From positions 10,116 through 74,115 of the forward strand of contig DATAED010000076.1 of assembly GCA_036258195.1 (NCBI GenBank): a stretch of DNA of 64,000 bases, given 5' to 3'. The notes below the pieces were generated by a model that had not been told where the DNA came from, did no database searches, and saw only the letters and a program-made list of their open reading frames with translations. Positions 25,160-34,339 of this stretch are shown here, piece by piece. This DNA comes from JAKAIY01 sp036258195 (GTDB lineage Bacteria; Chloroflexota; Ktedonobacteria; Ktedonobacterales; JADMIN01). A program made the position numbers and the translations under genes. The stretch's first letter is position 1; each line of letters starts with the position of its first letter.

Positions 25160-25190
25160 CGTCAGCGCTCAGAGCGAGCCGCCTTCACCT

Positions 25191-25223
25191 ATCCCCCTCC
25201 ATCGCGCATGGAGGGGGATTTTT
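25191..25223 (+). terminator. Intrinsic terminator of metG
   Basis: A perfect 12-bp stem, ATCCCCCTCCAT and complement, with a CGCGC loop and then TTTTT. It lies 31 bases after the metG stop. Confidence 0.9.
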
Positions 25224-25267
25224 GCCTGCCGATTGCATCGCTCGCCCACACGCATCGCCTGACTTCC

Positions 25268-25313
25268 GGCTCCCACTCTCCCTGTGGGAGAGGGGGCTGG
25301 GAAGTGAGGTCGC
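25268..25313. repeat. Type B intergenic palindrome
   Basis: GGCTCCCACTCTCCC, TGT, GGGAGAGGGGGCTGG, followed by GAAGTGAGGTCGCA. Same orientation and flank as the copies at 13.9 and 50.0 kb. It lies downstream of the metG terminator. Confidence 0.75.
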
Positions 25314-25818
25314 ACGGCTGATTTTCGGCCCTACGCACATATGACTAGTCAGTCAGTTTCGAGACTGAATTCATGGTCACTCGCGAGTTTGCCGAAAGGT
25401 CGTTACGTTTCGCCGCTCGCCACGTTTTATCATCAACATGCCGCAATGGTCTTCGCAGCCGAAACGCCTGTGAGCAGCCATGCGCATGGACGCACATATG
25501 TGGGCCTCGCAGCCACGGGGCGTTGCTGAAAGGAGCTTGCGCCGACCCCTGAGGCGCTTGCGCTCAGCCCGGCTGGAGCAGCGGCGGCAATTGCCGCGCC
25601 ACAATCGTACCGACGCCGGTGTTCGCGTGATGTCCGCCTCGACCCGCGTACCTCGCTTTTCTTGGTTTCCGTCATATCGTCCATCTGGCCAGGATTGACC
25701 ACCAAATTGTGGCGCATCAACCGCCACGGTGGGGCGCCGGACGGCGATGGTGTTGCGCGTGGCGGCAATGCGAGCCGCCATACTCACGATCACAGTTGAT
25801 CAAGGGAGAAGCATCGCG
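25314..25818. other. Long upstream region of the secreted HEFAE gene
   Basis: About 500 bases without a convincing gene. It contains palindromes TGACTAGTCA (25342-25351) and GCGGCAATTGCCGC (25584-25597, perfect 14 bases), and an inverted repeat TCAGT-TTCGAG-ACTGA near 25353-25368. These could be operators or leader structures. I see no RNA family that I can name. Confidence 0.45.
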
Positions 25819-26814
25819 GTGAAACGTTCACGTTCTATTCTCTTCGGCTCGCTGGCCACTGCCGGCGCAGCGATTGCGGTAGCGGCGCTCGTCATGACGA
25901 CTGGCGTCGGCCAAGCCAACGCCAGCCCGATTGGCCACGGCACTGAAGTCCTGCACGGCATCCATTCCATGGGTATCCGAGGCGCCAAGGCTGCCTGCCA
26001 TCATAACTGCGGCGGCGGCAGCAACAACCTCACCTACCACGGTGGAACGGGCGGCGTCGGCGTCGAGACAGGCGCCGATCAGGTCTACCTCGTCTACTGG
26101 GGTTCCCAGTGGAACAGCAACGACCCCTCCGGCGAGGCCGCCATCCAGCAAAACTTCTTCAATCACGTTGGCGGCAGCTCGTGGAACAACTCGGTGACGC
26201 AGTACTGCGAGGGTGTCGCCAGCGGTACAATCACCTGCGGCTCTTCTGGCACGCATGCGGTCAATCCAACAGGCGTGCTGGCGGGCGTCTGGTACGACAA
26301 CAGCGCGGCGGCTCCGTCGCGCCCGTCGCAGTCGCAACTGGCATCTGAGGCCACTAATGCGGCGGCGCACTTTGGCAATACCACTGCGTCCTCCAACACG
26401 ACTGTGCAGTATGTCATCAACACAGCGACTGGCAACAATGCCAGCGGCTTTGGCACGCAGTACTGCGCGTGGCACAGCTCGGTCAGCACGAGCTATGGCA
26501 ACGTCGCCTACACCAACATGCCGTACATCACGGACGCGGGCGCGAGCTGCGGCGCTGGCTTCAATGGCCTCGGCGCCAATGCCGGCATCACCATCGTCGG
26601 TGGCCACGAGTTCGCCGAGACCGAGTCGGACATCTTCCCCAATGGTGGATGGCTCGACGGCAGCGGCGCTGAGAATGGCGACAAGTGCGCCTGGATCAGC
26701 TCCGGCCAGGGCGCCTCGGCGAGCGTCAGCATGAACGGCGCATCGTTCCCGGTGCAGTCGCTCTGGAGCAACGCCTTCAACAGCGGCGCTGGTGGCTGCG
26801 TCCTCTCGTACTAG
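25819..26814 (+). CDS. Secreted protein with HEFAE motif, putative metallopeptidase-like
   Basis: 331 residues from a GTG start after AAGGGAGAAG. The signal peptide is KRSRSILFGSLATAG followed by a hydrophobic core, with likely cleavage after GQANA. The mature protein contains VYLVYWGSQWNS, NPTGVLAGVWYDNS, GTQYCAWHS, then GGHEFAETESDIFPNGGW and AENGDKCAW, and at least eight cysteines. HExxE-like motifs with this context are seen in secreted proteins of Actinobacteria and Chloroflexi and recall the plant EXORDIUM family. Peptidase activity is not proven. It has a long upstream region with palindromes and no close operon partner. Confidence 0.65.
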   Translation: MKRSRSILFGSLATAGAAIAVAALVMTTGVGQANASPIGHGTEVLHGIHSMGIRGAKAACHHNCGGGSNNLTYHGGTGGVGVETGADQVYLVYWGSQWNSNDPSGEAAIQQNFFNHVGGSSWNNSVTQYCEGVASGTITCGSSGTHAVNPTGVLAGVWYDNSAAAPSRPSQSQLASEATNAAAHFGNTTASSNTTVQYVINTATGNNASGFGTQYCAWHSSVSTSYGNVAYTNMPYITDAGASCGAGFNGLGANAGITIVGGHEFAETESDIFPNGGWLDGSGAENGDKCAWISSGQGASASVSMNGASFPVQSLWSNAFNSGAGGCVLSY

Positions 26815-27039
26815 CCAGCGGCATCGCATCGAACCAATCTCTGATCCAATCTCAAGCGGGGGTGGGGCGCGCAAGCGTTCCACCCTTCTTCGTGTCCTTA
26901 TGCAAACGTAGCGTTTTGCCTCCCCAGAGGCGTATCATGCTAGCACACGCGGCGCGGCTGCGCTGCCGCGCTCGTCTGGTTCTCTGATCGTGCGCGCCAT
27001 CTCTCTGTGCGGCGCGCTTCTCCTGCGAAAGGGCGTGCC

Positions 27040-28095
27040 ATGCGACGTATCGCGATCCTGGCTGACGGCAGCTTTGGACCGTTCTCTGCGAAGACCGCCG
27101 TCGGCGTCTTGCGCTACAGCCCCGACACCGTCGTCGCCGTCGTGGATGGCGCCCACGCCGGACAGACCGCCGATCAGGTCATCGGCAGCGGCATCGGCGA
27201 GGGTGTGCCGGTCGTCGCGGATGTCGCCTCCGCGCTCGCTTACCAGCCCGATACGCTGCTCATCGGCATCGCGCCCATCGGCGGCAAGCTGCCCGACGCC
27301 TGGCGTCCGGGCATTCTGGACGCCATCGAGCATGGACTGACCGTCGTCAGCGGGCTGCATTTCTTCCTCGGCGATGACCCCGAGCTGGCGCAGGCCGCCA
27401 AAGCGCACGGCGCGACCATCTGGGATGTGCGCCGCCCGCCCGACGCGCTGGCCCAGCGCATCCGCGAGGGAACACCACACCGCCCGGGCAGCCACACGGT
27501 CTACTTCTGCGGCACCGATTGCAATGTGGGCAAGATGACCGCATCCTTTGAGCTGTGGCGCGAGGCCCAGCGGCGCAACCTCTCAGCGGGATTCGCCGCC
27601 AGCGGGCAGACGGGCATCATGATCTCTGGCGCGGGCATTCCCGCCGACCGCTTCATTAGCGACTTTCTCTCCGGCGCGGTCGAGGCCATGACGCTCGACT
27701 TTGCCGAGCGCTACGACTGGGTCTTTGTCGAGGGCCAGGGCTCGCTCACGCATCCCGCATACTCCGCCGTGACGCTGGGCCTGGTGCACGGAAGCGCCCC
27801 CGACCTGCTGATTCTCTGCCATCAGGCGGGGCGCACAGTCGTACACGAATACGAAGACACGCCGCTGCCCTCGCTGGCCAAGGCGCGTGAGATCTACGAG
27901 ACCGCCGCTGGCTGGCTCAAGCCCGCCCCTGTCGTCGCTGTCGCGCTCAACACCTATATGATGCCCGACGACGAGGCGCAGGCGGCCATCGCGGCAGCCG
28001 AGCGCGAGACCGGCCTGCCCACCTCTGATCCCGTGCGCTATGGCGCGGGAGCCCTGCTCGACGCTCTGCTCGCGCGCAGCGACCTGCACGCCTGA
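27040..28095 (+). CDS. dgcN: DUF1611 protein, D-glutamate N-acetyltransferase DgcN
   Basis: 351 residues. An N-terminal Rossmann-like domain (RRIAILADGSFGP, LIGIAPIGGKLPD) precedes a P-loop-NTPase-like domain with FCGTDCNVGKMTAS and DWVFVEGQGSLTHPAYS. This is the DUF1611 layout. Members encoded next to DgcA are named DgcN, which acetylates D-glutamate as the first step of its breakdown. The next gene is a DgcA-like racemase, which supports the name. AAAGGG precedes ATG at 27040. I rely on gene pairing plus motifs; the acetyl donor site is not identified. Confidence 0.75.
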   Translation: MRRIAILADGSFGPFSAKTAVGVLRYSPDTVVAVVDGAHAGQTADQVIGSGIGEGVPVVADVASALAYQPDTLLIGIAPIGGKLPDAWRPGILDAIEHGLTVVSGLHFFLGDDPELAQAAKAHGATIWDVRRPPDALAQRIREGTPHRPGSHTVYFCGTDCNVGKMTASFELWREAQRRNLSAGFAASGQTGIMISGAGIPADRFISDFLSGAVEAMTLDFAERYDWVFVEGQGSLTHPAYSAVTLGLVHGSAPDLLILCHQAGRTVVHEYEDTPLPSLAKAREIYETAAGWLKPAPVVAVALNTYMMPDDEAQAAIAAAERETGLPTSDPVRYGAGALLDALLARSDLHA

Positions 28096-28143
28096 CAGCT
28101 CATTTCGCCGCCACCATCTGGAGCATTCTGGAGCATTGACCAC

Positions 28144-29253
28144 ATGAACCTCACCGCTCACACGCTCGACCTGACGCTCACCACGCCGTTCCGCATCTCG
28201 CGCAGCGTGCAGACGCTCGCGCACAACGTGCTCACTCGCATCGATGGCGACGGCATCGAAGGCATCGGCGAGGCGGCGCCATCTGGCTACTACGGCGAGC
28301 GCCGCGAGAGCGTCTTCATGGCGCTCAGCGACTTTGGCGACCGCATCGACCTCGATCTCGACCTGATCGAAGACATCGTCAACGCGATGGATCGTCGCCT
28401 GCACGCCAACGCCGCCGCCAAAGCGTCCGTTGATATGGCGCTCTACGATCTGCTCGGCAAGCGCCTCGGCGCGCCCGTCTATCAACTGCTGGGGCTCAAC
28501 CCTGACCGCACGCCGCTGACCTCCTTCACGATTGGCATTGACGAGCCAGCCGCGATGGCGCGCAAGGCCAAAGAAGCCGCCAAAACCTACCGCATCCTGA
28601 AGATCAAGCTGGGAACCGATCACGATCTGGAGATCGTGCGCGCCATCCGCGAGGCGACCGATGTGACGCTGCGTGTTGACGCCAACGCCGCCTGGACGCC
28701 CAAACAGGCGATTCGCGTCATCCGCGACCTGGAGCCGTACAACATCGAGTTTATCGAGCAGCCGCTGCACCCTGCCGACCTGGAGGGCATCCGCTTCGTG
28801 CGCGAGCGCGTCTCGCTGCCGATCATTGTGGATGAGAGCTGCGTGACGGAGTCCGACATTCCGGGCCTGGTCGGGGCGGTGGATGGCATCAATATCAAGC
28901 TGATGAAGTGCGGCGGCATCCACCACGCGCTGCGCATGATCCACACGGCGCGCGCGCACCACCTGAAAGTGATGCTGGGCTGCATGATCGAGAGCTCGCT
29001 CGCCATCACAGCGGCGGCGCATCTCAGCCCGCTGGTGGACTATGCCGATCTCGACGGGCATCTGCTCATCAGCGACGATCCCTGGGAGGGCGTGGGCGTG
29101 GAAGAGGGCAAGCTGGTCTTGCCAGAGCGCGCCGGACTGGGCGTGCGCCCGCGCGACCACGACGCCAAACGCCAGGCGATGGTAGCCGCCGCGTCGTCGA
29201 GTCGGCATCCGCGCCGCGCTGCGCCATCCACCGACGAGGAGGAGGAAGAGTAG
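28144..29253 (+). CDS. dgcA: N-acetyl-D-glutamate racemase DgcA / dipeptide epimerase (enolase superfamily)
   Basis: 369 residues of the muconate-lactonizing subgroup. Acid-base lysines are in ILKIKLG (K153, K155) and NIKLMK (K252). The magnesium ligands are D179 (VDANAAW), E205 (IEQP) and D230 (DES). By family this is an Ala-Glu dipeptide epimerase or, next to dgcN, the racemase that turns N-acetyl-D-glutamate into N-acetyl-L-glutamate. The dgcN neighbour 48 bases upstream favours the latter. The C-terminus ends in an acidic tail (TDEEEEE). A separate deacetylase (DgcB-like) is not recognised nearby. Confidence 0.8.
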   Translation: MNLTAHTLDLTLTTPFRISRSVQTLAHNVLTRIDGDGIEGIGEAAPSGYYGERRESVFMALSDFGDRIDLDLDLIEDIVNAMDRRLHANAAAKASVDMALYDLLGKRLGAPVYQLLGLNPDRTPLTSFTIGIDEPAAMARKAKEAAKTYRILKIKLGTDHDLEIVRAIREATDVTLRVDANAAWTPKQAIRVIRDLEPYNIEFIEQPLHPADLEGIRFVRERVSLPIIVDESCVTESDIPGLVGAVDGINIKLMKCGGIHHALRMIHTARAHHLKVMLGCMIESSLAITAAAHLSPLVDYADLDGHLLISDDPWEGVGVEEGKLVLPERAGLGVRPRDHDAKRQAMVAAASSSRHPRRAAPSTDEEEEE

Positions 29254-29257
29254 CGCT

Positions 29258-29830
29258 ATGGAGCTCAATTTCGACGAGGCGCTGGCCCTGCTGCGCGAGC
29301 ATAACGCCAATGATAGCCTGGTGCGCCACGGCATCGCAGTCAGCGACGCCGTGGCCGCCTACGCGCGCAAATACGGCGAGGATGAAAATAAGTGGCGCAT
29401 CGCAGGGCTGCTGCACGATGTGGACTACGAGCAGCATCCCACCATCGAGGAGCACGGCAAGGTCGGGGCGCAGTGGCTGGCCGAGCGTGGCTATCCAGAG
29501 GATGTCGTCCACGCCGTCATCGCGCATAACGACTACCACGGCGTCCCCAGAGACTCGCTGATGGCGCGTACCGTCTTCGCCTGCGATGAGCTGACCGGAC
29601 TGATCACCGCCGCCGCGCTGGTGCGGCCCGACAAGAGCATTCACGGCTTAGAAGTATCGTCGGTGCGCAAGAAGATGAAAGACAAAGCCTTCGCGCGCGG
29701 CGTCAACCGCGATGACATCATCAAAGGCGCCGAAGAGCTGGGCGTCGATCTGAACGACCATATCGGCTTCGTCATCGCCGCGATGGACGCCGACGCCGAG
29801 CGCCTGCATCTGGCGGGCGTGGCGTCATAA
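29258..29830 (+). CDS. HD-domain metal-dependent hydrolase
   Basis: 190 residues with VRHGIAVSDAVAAYA (first His), IAGLLHDVDYEQHP (HD pair), VIAHNDYHG and ACDELTGLITAAALVRP (further metal-ligand positions), the usual order of HD hydrolases. It starts four bases after dgcA, so it is in the same operon and probably co-translated. HD proteins act on phosphoesters, nucleotides or amides; the substrate here is unknown. Its position suggests a link to D-glutamate use or cell-wall turnover, which is inference. Confidence 0.85.
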   Translation: MELNFDEALALLREHNANDSLVRHGIAVSDAVAAYARKYGEDENKWRIAGLLHDVDYEQHPTIEEHGKVGAQWLAERGYPEDVVHAVIAHNDYHGVPRDSLMARTVFACDELTGLITAAALVRPDKSIHGLEVSSVRKKMKDKAFARGVNRDDIIKGAEELGVDLNDHIGFVIAAMDADAERLHLAGVAS

Positions 29831-29880
29831 AGCGTACCCACACGCCACGCTCATCTAAGGGATCGCCAGCGCCGCATCGC

Positions 29881-29935
29881 CTGGCCTGGGTTCCCCTCCC
29901 TCGGAGGGGAGGGGGTCAGGGGGAGAGGTTCCGCC
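29881..29935. repeat. Type A intergenic palindrome
   Basis: CTGGCCTGGGTTCCCCTCCC, short loop, GGAGGGGAGGGGGTCAGG, then GGGAGAGGTTCCGCC. Same orientation as the copy at 143-197. It follows the HD gene and precedes a methyltransferase gene. Confidence 0.75.
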
Positions 29936-29989
29936 CGATCATCACAGTGTCTGACTGAGTGTTCTGGAGACTGAGGAGAACGAGACGAC

Positions 29990-30820
29990 ATGCCGCACGA
30001 TGCGACAGCCAAACCCGACAAGCGCTATCTCGCCACCCAGCAGTACCGCGACGCGAGCAACCTCAATGCCCGCGGTTTGCTGCATGCCCGCTTTGGGACG
30101 AACACGTATCCCTGGTTTCGCTGGGTCTTCGACCAGGCGTTGAGCGTCGCGCCCGCTATAGCCGACGTCCTGGAGGTCGGCGCGGGGCCGGCGGGCCTCT
30201 GGCGCGAGAATCTGGATCGCCTGTCCGCTGGCTGGCGTGTCACGCTGACAGATCTCTCCGAGGGCATGGTGGCCGAGCAGCGCGCCGCCCTGGCCGATCA
30301 TCCCGCCTTCCAGTGCGCTGTCGCCGATGTGGAGGCGCTGCCCTTCGCCGACGCCAGCTTCGATCTCGTCATCGCCAACCACATGCTGTATCACGTACCC
30401 GACCGGCCCAAAGCAGTCGCCGAGCTGCGGCGTGTGCTGCGTCCCGGCGGCGCGCTGGTGGCGGCGACCAATGGCGCGCACAACATGCGCGAGCTGGACG
30501 ACCTGATCGCCTCCGTCGCGCCCGACGCCGCCTCCGCCGAGTGGCGCGCCAGCTTCCGCCATCCCTTCACGCTGGAGAACGGCGCCGAGCAGCTCGCGCC
30601 CGCGTTCGAGGGCATCGAGGTTCGCCACTACGACGACGGGCTGGACGTGACCGAGGGCGAGCCGCTGGTCGCCTACATCCTGTCGATCGACACGCCCGTC
30701 TTCCGCCTGCCTGAGACGAGGGCGGCGTTCGAGACCCGTGTGGGCGAGCTGCTCACCAGCCACGGCGGCGTCTTCCACATCACCAAGGTGGTCGGCCTGT
30801 TTGTCGCGCGGCGTCCCTGA
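29990..30820 (+). CDS. Class I SAM-dependent methyltransferase
   Basis: 276 residues of the Methyltransf_11 type. Motif I is VLEVGAGPAGLW, motif II is VTLTDLSEGM, followed by ADVEALPFADASFDLVIANHMLYH and RVLRPGGALVA. An N-terminal helical part (RYLATQQYRDASNLNAR) precedes the fold. It uses S-adenosylmethionine; the acceptor is unknown. It has no operon partner: a type A palindrome lies upstream and the antiporter gene begins about 175 bases downstream. GAGGAG is 12 bases before the ATG. Confidence 0.85.
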   Translation: MPHDATAKPDKRYLATQQYRDASNLNARGLLHARFGTNTYPWFRWVFDQALSVAPAIADVLEVGAGPAGLWRENLDRLSAGWRVTLTDLSEGMVAEQRAALADHPAFQCAVADVEALPFADASFDLVIANHMLYHVPDRPKAVAELRRVLRPGGALVAATNGAHNMRELDDLIASVAPDAASAEWRASFRHPFTLENGAEQLAPAFEGIEVRHYDDGLDVTEGEPLVAYILSIDTPVFRLPETRAAFETRVGELLTSHGGVFHITKVVGLFVARRP

Positions 30821-30996
30821 GCAGCCGCGCTGAGCGGCACGCGCCGTGCTCTTCTCTCGCGTCAATGCTGTACCGAGCGCAACCCAAAGCTCATCTCATT
30901 CTCAGGCTCATCTTACAAATGGCCGCTATGCTGCCGAAAACGTGGCGTCGCAGGACGCTCACACGACCGGCAAAATGAGACAGAGGGAGTTCGCCG

Positions 30997-32256
30997 ATGA
31001 GTCAACACGACGCGCTTGCCCTGCTCGCGCTCACCCTGGGCGCGTTCCTCATGCCGCTCCTGGCTGAGCGGATTGGCTGGTTCAGCGCGCCCTGCGAGAT
31101 GATCTACGGCATCGTCGTCGCCAATCTGCTCCCCCAACTGCGCTTCGACGGCCAGTTCATCGGCACACTCAGCGAGTTTGGATTTCTGCTGCTCCTCTTC
31201 CTGGCCGGGCTGGAGATCGATTTCGACATGCTGCGCCATCAAGGCGCGCGTGTGCTCCTCACCAGCGGGCTTGCCGCGCTCGGCATCCAGGCGGGCGCCC
31301 TCTGGCTCACGCTCCTCCTGCATCTACCGGTAATCTACGCCCTGCTGGTAGGCGCCATCTCCGTCACGGTGCTGATGGCCATTCTGCATGAGGCGGGCAT
31401 GCTCCATCATCCGCTAGGGCAGCGACTGCTCATCATCGGCGCGCTGGGCGAGTTCTTCTCGATCATCGGCGTCACCACCTACGATTTGGCCTATAGCTAC
31501 GGCCTCAACTGGCAGTTGGCCATCGCGGCGGGCAAGCTGGTGGCGCTGCTGATCTTTGGCTACGTTGGCCTGCGCGCGCTGATGGCCATCTCTACCGTCC
31601 GTTCGCACACCATGCGCCGCCTCTTCTCGCTGCGCGATAGCTCAGAGCTGGGCGTGCGCGCGGCGCTGGCGCTGATGCTCTGTTTCGCCGCCTTCGCGCT
31701 GATTCTGCGAGTCGAGGCGATCCTGGCGACGTTCATCGCGGGCGCGATTTGCAGTTTCGCGTTCCGTGGGCGCAATCTGGTGACGGAGAAGCTGACGACG
31801 ATGGGGCAGGGATTCTTCCTGCCGATCTTCTTCATCACCGTCGGCGCGCAGGTGCGCTTCATGGATCTGCTCTCGCCTGCCGCCCTGACACTCCTCGTGG
31901 CCGTGACAGCGGGCCTGTTTGGCGTGCGGCTGGCGTCCATCCCACTGCTACGGCTGGCGGGCGTCAGCTTGCGACAGGCGGTTCCCGCCGCGCTGATGCT
32001 CTCCGCGCCACTCTCGCTGATGGTCGCCATCGCGCAGGTCGGCGTACGGCTGGGCGCGCTCACCACCGCTACGGCGTCGGCGGTGCTGGGCGCCTGCATC
32101 GTCTCGGCGACGCTCTTCCCGCTGCTGGCGCGGCCATTCCTGCTGCATGAGGCGCGTGGCGGCAAACGTGAGACCAGCGGCTCGACCCAGCCGCTCCCGA
32201 TGCCCATCGAGCTTCCAACGATAGATCACCTCGCACACGACGAAGCCACCGCGTAG
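30997..32256 (+). CDS. Cation/proton antiporter, CPA2 (KefB/NapA) type
   Basis: 419 residues with about 12 hydrophobic helices of the Na+/H+ exchanger fold. GFLLLLFLAGLEIDFDMLRHQ is the family's conserved fourth-helix region. GALGEFFSIIGV lies where NapA-type proteins carry acidic ion-binding residues; only a single Glu is seen here. PIFFITVGAQV is the usual later motif. There is no RCK/TrkA-N domain at the C-terminus, only a short polar tail. The ion (Na+ or K+) is not decided by sequence. AGGGAG precedes the ATG. Confidence 0.85.
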   Translation: MSQHDALALLALTLGAFLMPLLAERIGWFSAPCEMIYGIVVANLLPQLRFDGQFIGTLSEFGFLLLLFLAGLEIDFDMLRHQGARVLLTSGLAALGIQAGALWLTLLLHLPVIYALLVGAISVTVLMAILHEAGMLHHPLGQRLLIIGALGEFFSIIGVTTYDLAYSYGLNWQLAIAAGKLVALLIFGYVGLRALMAISTVRSHTMRRLFSLRDSSELGVRAALALMLCFAAFALILRVEAILATFIAGAICSFAFRGRNLVTEKLTTMGQGFFLPIFFITVGAQVRFMDLLSPAALTLLVAVTAGLFGVRLASIPLLRLAGVSLRQAVPAALMLSAPLSLMVAIAQVGVRLGALTTATASAVLGACIVSATLFPLLARPFLLHEARGGKRETSGSTQPLPMPIELPTIDHLAHDEATA

Positions 32257-32331
32257 CGCCGCATCCGCTGACCGTGTAAAATATGCTGCTGGGAAGCGGC
32301 GAGGAACGGTCACATCAAGCGGGAGCAACGT

Positions 32332-33087
32332 ATGAGCGGCGCAGGCGAGCGAGCGACACCCAGGCCCAACTTTAGCACAGATTCACTCGACCCTTCGATG
32401 GAATGGCGCAGGTTGCTTACCGAGGCGCTGGGCGCGTTCTTTCTGACGCTGGCCGCCGCTGCCCCTGCCGTCATCAGCGTGGCGACCGGGCAGAAGATCG
32501 GCCAGCCAGCCGCCGTAGTCGCGCCTGGGCTGGTAGTTATGGCGCTCATCTATACCGTCGGCGATGTCTCGGGCGCACACTTCAATCCGACCGTGACGCT
32601 GGCCTTCGCCATTCGGGATGACTTTCCCTGGCGGCGCGTCCCTGGCTACATGCTCGCGCAGTTCGTCGGCGGCATCGTGGCGGCGGGGCTGCTGCGAGCG
32701 CTCTTTGGCAATGTGGGACACCTCGGCGCCACGCTGCCCAATCCAGCCACAGGCGATCTCGCTTCGCTCGTCATGGAGTGCGTGCTGACGTTCCTGCTGG
32801 TGACGGTGATCCTGGGTACCGCGCATGATACGAAGCTGGCGGGCCACAACGCTGCGCTGGCGGTCGGCGCGACGATCGCGCTCGACGGCCTCTTCGCCAG
32901 TCCGGTCAGCGGCGCCTCGATGAACCCCGCGCGCTCGTTTGGCCCAGCGCTGGTCAGCGGCGACCTGGGCAGCGTATGGATCTATTTCGTTGGGCCGCTG
33001 GCAGGCGCGCTACTTGCCACGCTGATCGCATGGGCGCTGCACGGCGAGACGACCGATACAGCCCGTCGCACCGCAGGTGGACGCTGA
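32332..33087 (+). CDS. MIP-family aquaporin
   Basis: 251 residues with six membrane helices and two half-helices. The second pore motif is the normal SMNPARSFGP; the first is HFNPTVTLA, that is NPT in place of NPA, a substitution known in some bacterial channels. The Arg after the second NPA (selectivity filter) is present. The absence of a glycerol-facilitator-type Asp (NPAR with no following D) favours water over glycerol. An N-terminal tail of about 25 polar residues comes first. GGGAG precedes the ATG; a possible -10 (TAAAAT) is at 32277. Confidence 0.9.
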   Translation: MSGAGERATPRPNFSTDSLDPSMEWRRLLTEALGAFFLTLAAAAPAVISVATGQKIGQPAAVVAPGLVVMALIYTVGDVSGAHFNPTVTLAFAIRDDFPWRRVPGYMLAQFVGGIVAAGLLRALFGNVGHLGATLPNPATGDLASLVMECVLTFLLVTVILGTAHDTKLAGHNAALAVGATIALDGLFASPVSGASMNPARSFGPALVSGDLGSVWIYFVGPLAGALLATLIAWALHGETTDTARRTAGGR

Positions 33088-33091
33088 AGGA

Positions 33092-34339
33092 CTAGCGCTG
33101 CGCCCTGCCAGCCGCCGCGTAGCTGCGCCCGCGCCAGGGAACCGTCGCGCCGCGCAGCCGATACCACCAGGCGCGCGCCAGAATCGCGGTGAAGATGGCC
33201 CCGCCCAGCGGATGCGTCCATCCATAGCGCAGCGGAACGCCCAGCATGCGGTCGAGGTAGGCGCGATAGGCCAGCGTCGCGGCCACTGGAGCAGCGCCCG
33301 CCAACGTCAGCCGCCTGGAGCGCCGCAGCAGCCCACCGGCCAGCGCCGCGAATGGCGCGACGGTGATCAGCGGCAGCCCTGGAGCCAGCAGCGCGAAGCT
33401 CAACGCGCCACCCGGAGCGCCCGCGACCGCATTCTTGCTCCAGCCGTTCCAGTGTCCGGCGAGCGACCGGTACATCGTCGTCGTCACCAGCGCGCGCCCA
33501 TCCACCAGCAATAGTCGCCCGCCGCAACGCTTCACCCGCCGCGCCAGCGCCAGATCATCCACCACCGTTCCGCGCAGTTCATCGGTATCGTAGCCGCCAA
33601 TGCGCTCGTACAGCGCGCGCTCGATCAGCAGAAACTGGCCGTTGGCGATGGCGACGGGAACGCGCGGATTATTCACCAACGTCGGCGGATACATGAATGA
33701 GATGCACATAACGGCAACCGGCATCAGCGTTCGATTCCAGAAGCCGGGCAGGTCTTGCGCCGCGCTGATGCTGAGGAGATCAACGTGGTCGCGCTCGGCG
33801 CGCGTCACAGCGGAGCGTAGCGCGGCGGGCGCATGCTGGGTGTCGGCGTCGGTGAAGAGCAGCCACTTCCCACGCGCCAGTTGCGCGCCGACGTGCAGTG
33901 CGTGCGGCTTGCCCGACCAGCCATCGGGCAGCGCATCCACCCGCGTCACGCGCAGGCGCTCTCGACCACCGTCCGTCCGCTGGAGCTGCGCCAGGATGTT
34001 GGGCGTGGCGTCGGTCGAGCCATCGTCGACCACGATCACCTCAAACGAGGGATGATCCTGCGCTAGCAGCGACTCCACACAGCGGCGGATGTTGCGCTCC
34101 TCGTCACGCGCGGGTACGATGACGCTCACCGCAGGCGGCTGCGCTGACGATGGCTGCGGTGGCTCGCCAGGCGAAGCGCTGAGCGGCGCGGCGCTATGCA
34201 GATCGGCGACGGTACGCGCCAGATTGAAAAGGTAGAATCCCGTCACACCCGCTGAGAGCCAGGCAAGCCCCCTGGCGGCGAGCCGGGCGGAGCCATCCAC
34301 TCCACCCGCTCGGTTCGCTGCGCTGGATTCGCTCGACAT
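33092..34339 (-). CDS. Family 2 glycosyltransferase, carotenoid/lipid type
   Basis: 415 residues. One N-terminal helix (LAWLSAGVTGFYLFNLA), a GT-A domain with VSVIVPARDEERNI, VIVVDDGSTD, LLFTDADTQHAP (metal-binding DxD) and TVVDDLALARRVKRCGG, then WNGWSKN and two to three C-terminal helices. The layout and GHWNGWSKN-like segment resemble CruC/CrtQ carotenoid glycosyltransferases, but other lipid acceptors are possible. The start at 34339 follows GAGGAGTG. It converges with the aquaporin gene (four-base gap) and is divergent from the VOC gene. Confidence 0.8.
   Translation of the reverse strand: MSSESSAANRAGGVDGSARLAARGLAWLSAGVTGFYLFNLARTVADLHSAAPLSASPGEPPQPSSAQPPAVSVIVPARDEERNIRRCVESLLAQDHPSFEVIVVDDGSTDATPNILAQLQRTDGGRERLRVTRVDALPDGWSGKPHALHVGAQLARGKWLLFTDADTQHAPAALRSAVTRAERDHVDLLSISAAQDLPGFWNRTLMPVAVMCISFMYPPTLVNNPRVPVAIANGQFLLIERALYERIGGYDTDELRGTVVDDLALARRVKRCGGRLLLVDGRALVTTTMYRSLAGHWNGWSKNAVAGAPGGALSFALLAPGLPLITVAPFAALAGGLLRRSRRLTLAGAAPVAATLAYRAYLDRMLGVPLRYGWTHPLGGAIFTAILARAWWYRLRGATVPWRGRSYAAAGRAQR

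Noticed and set aside
27583..29334. Long minus-strand open frame of over 580 codons opposite dgcN, dgcA and the HD gene
   Set aside because: It is the antisense shadow of well-recognised genes in GC-rich DNA; its product is His/Arg/Ala-rich and has no family motif.
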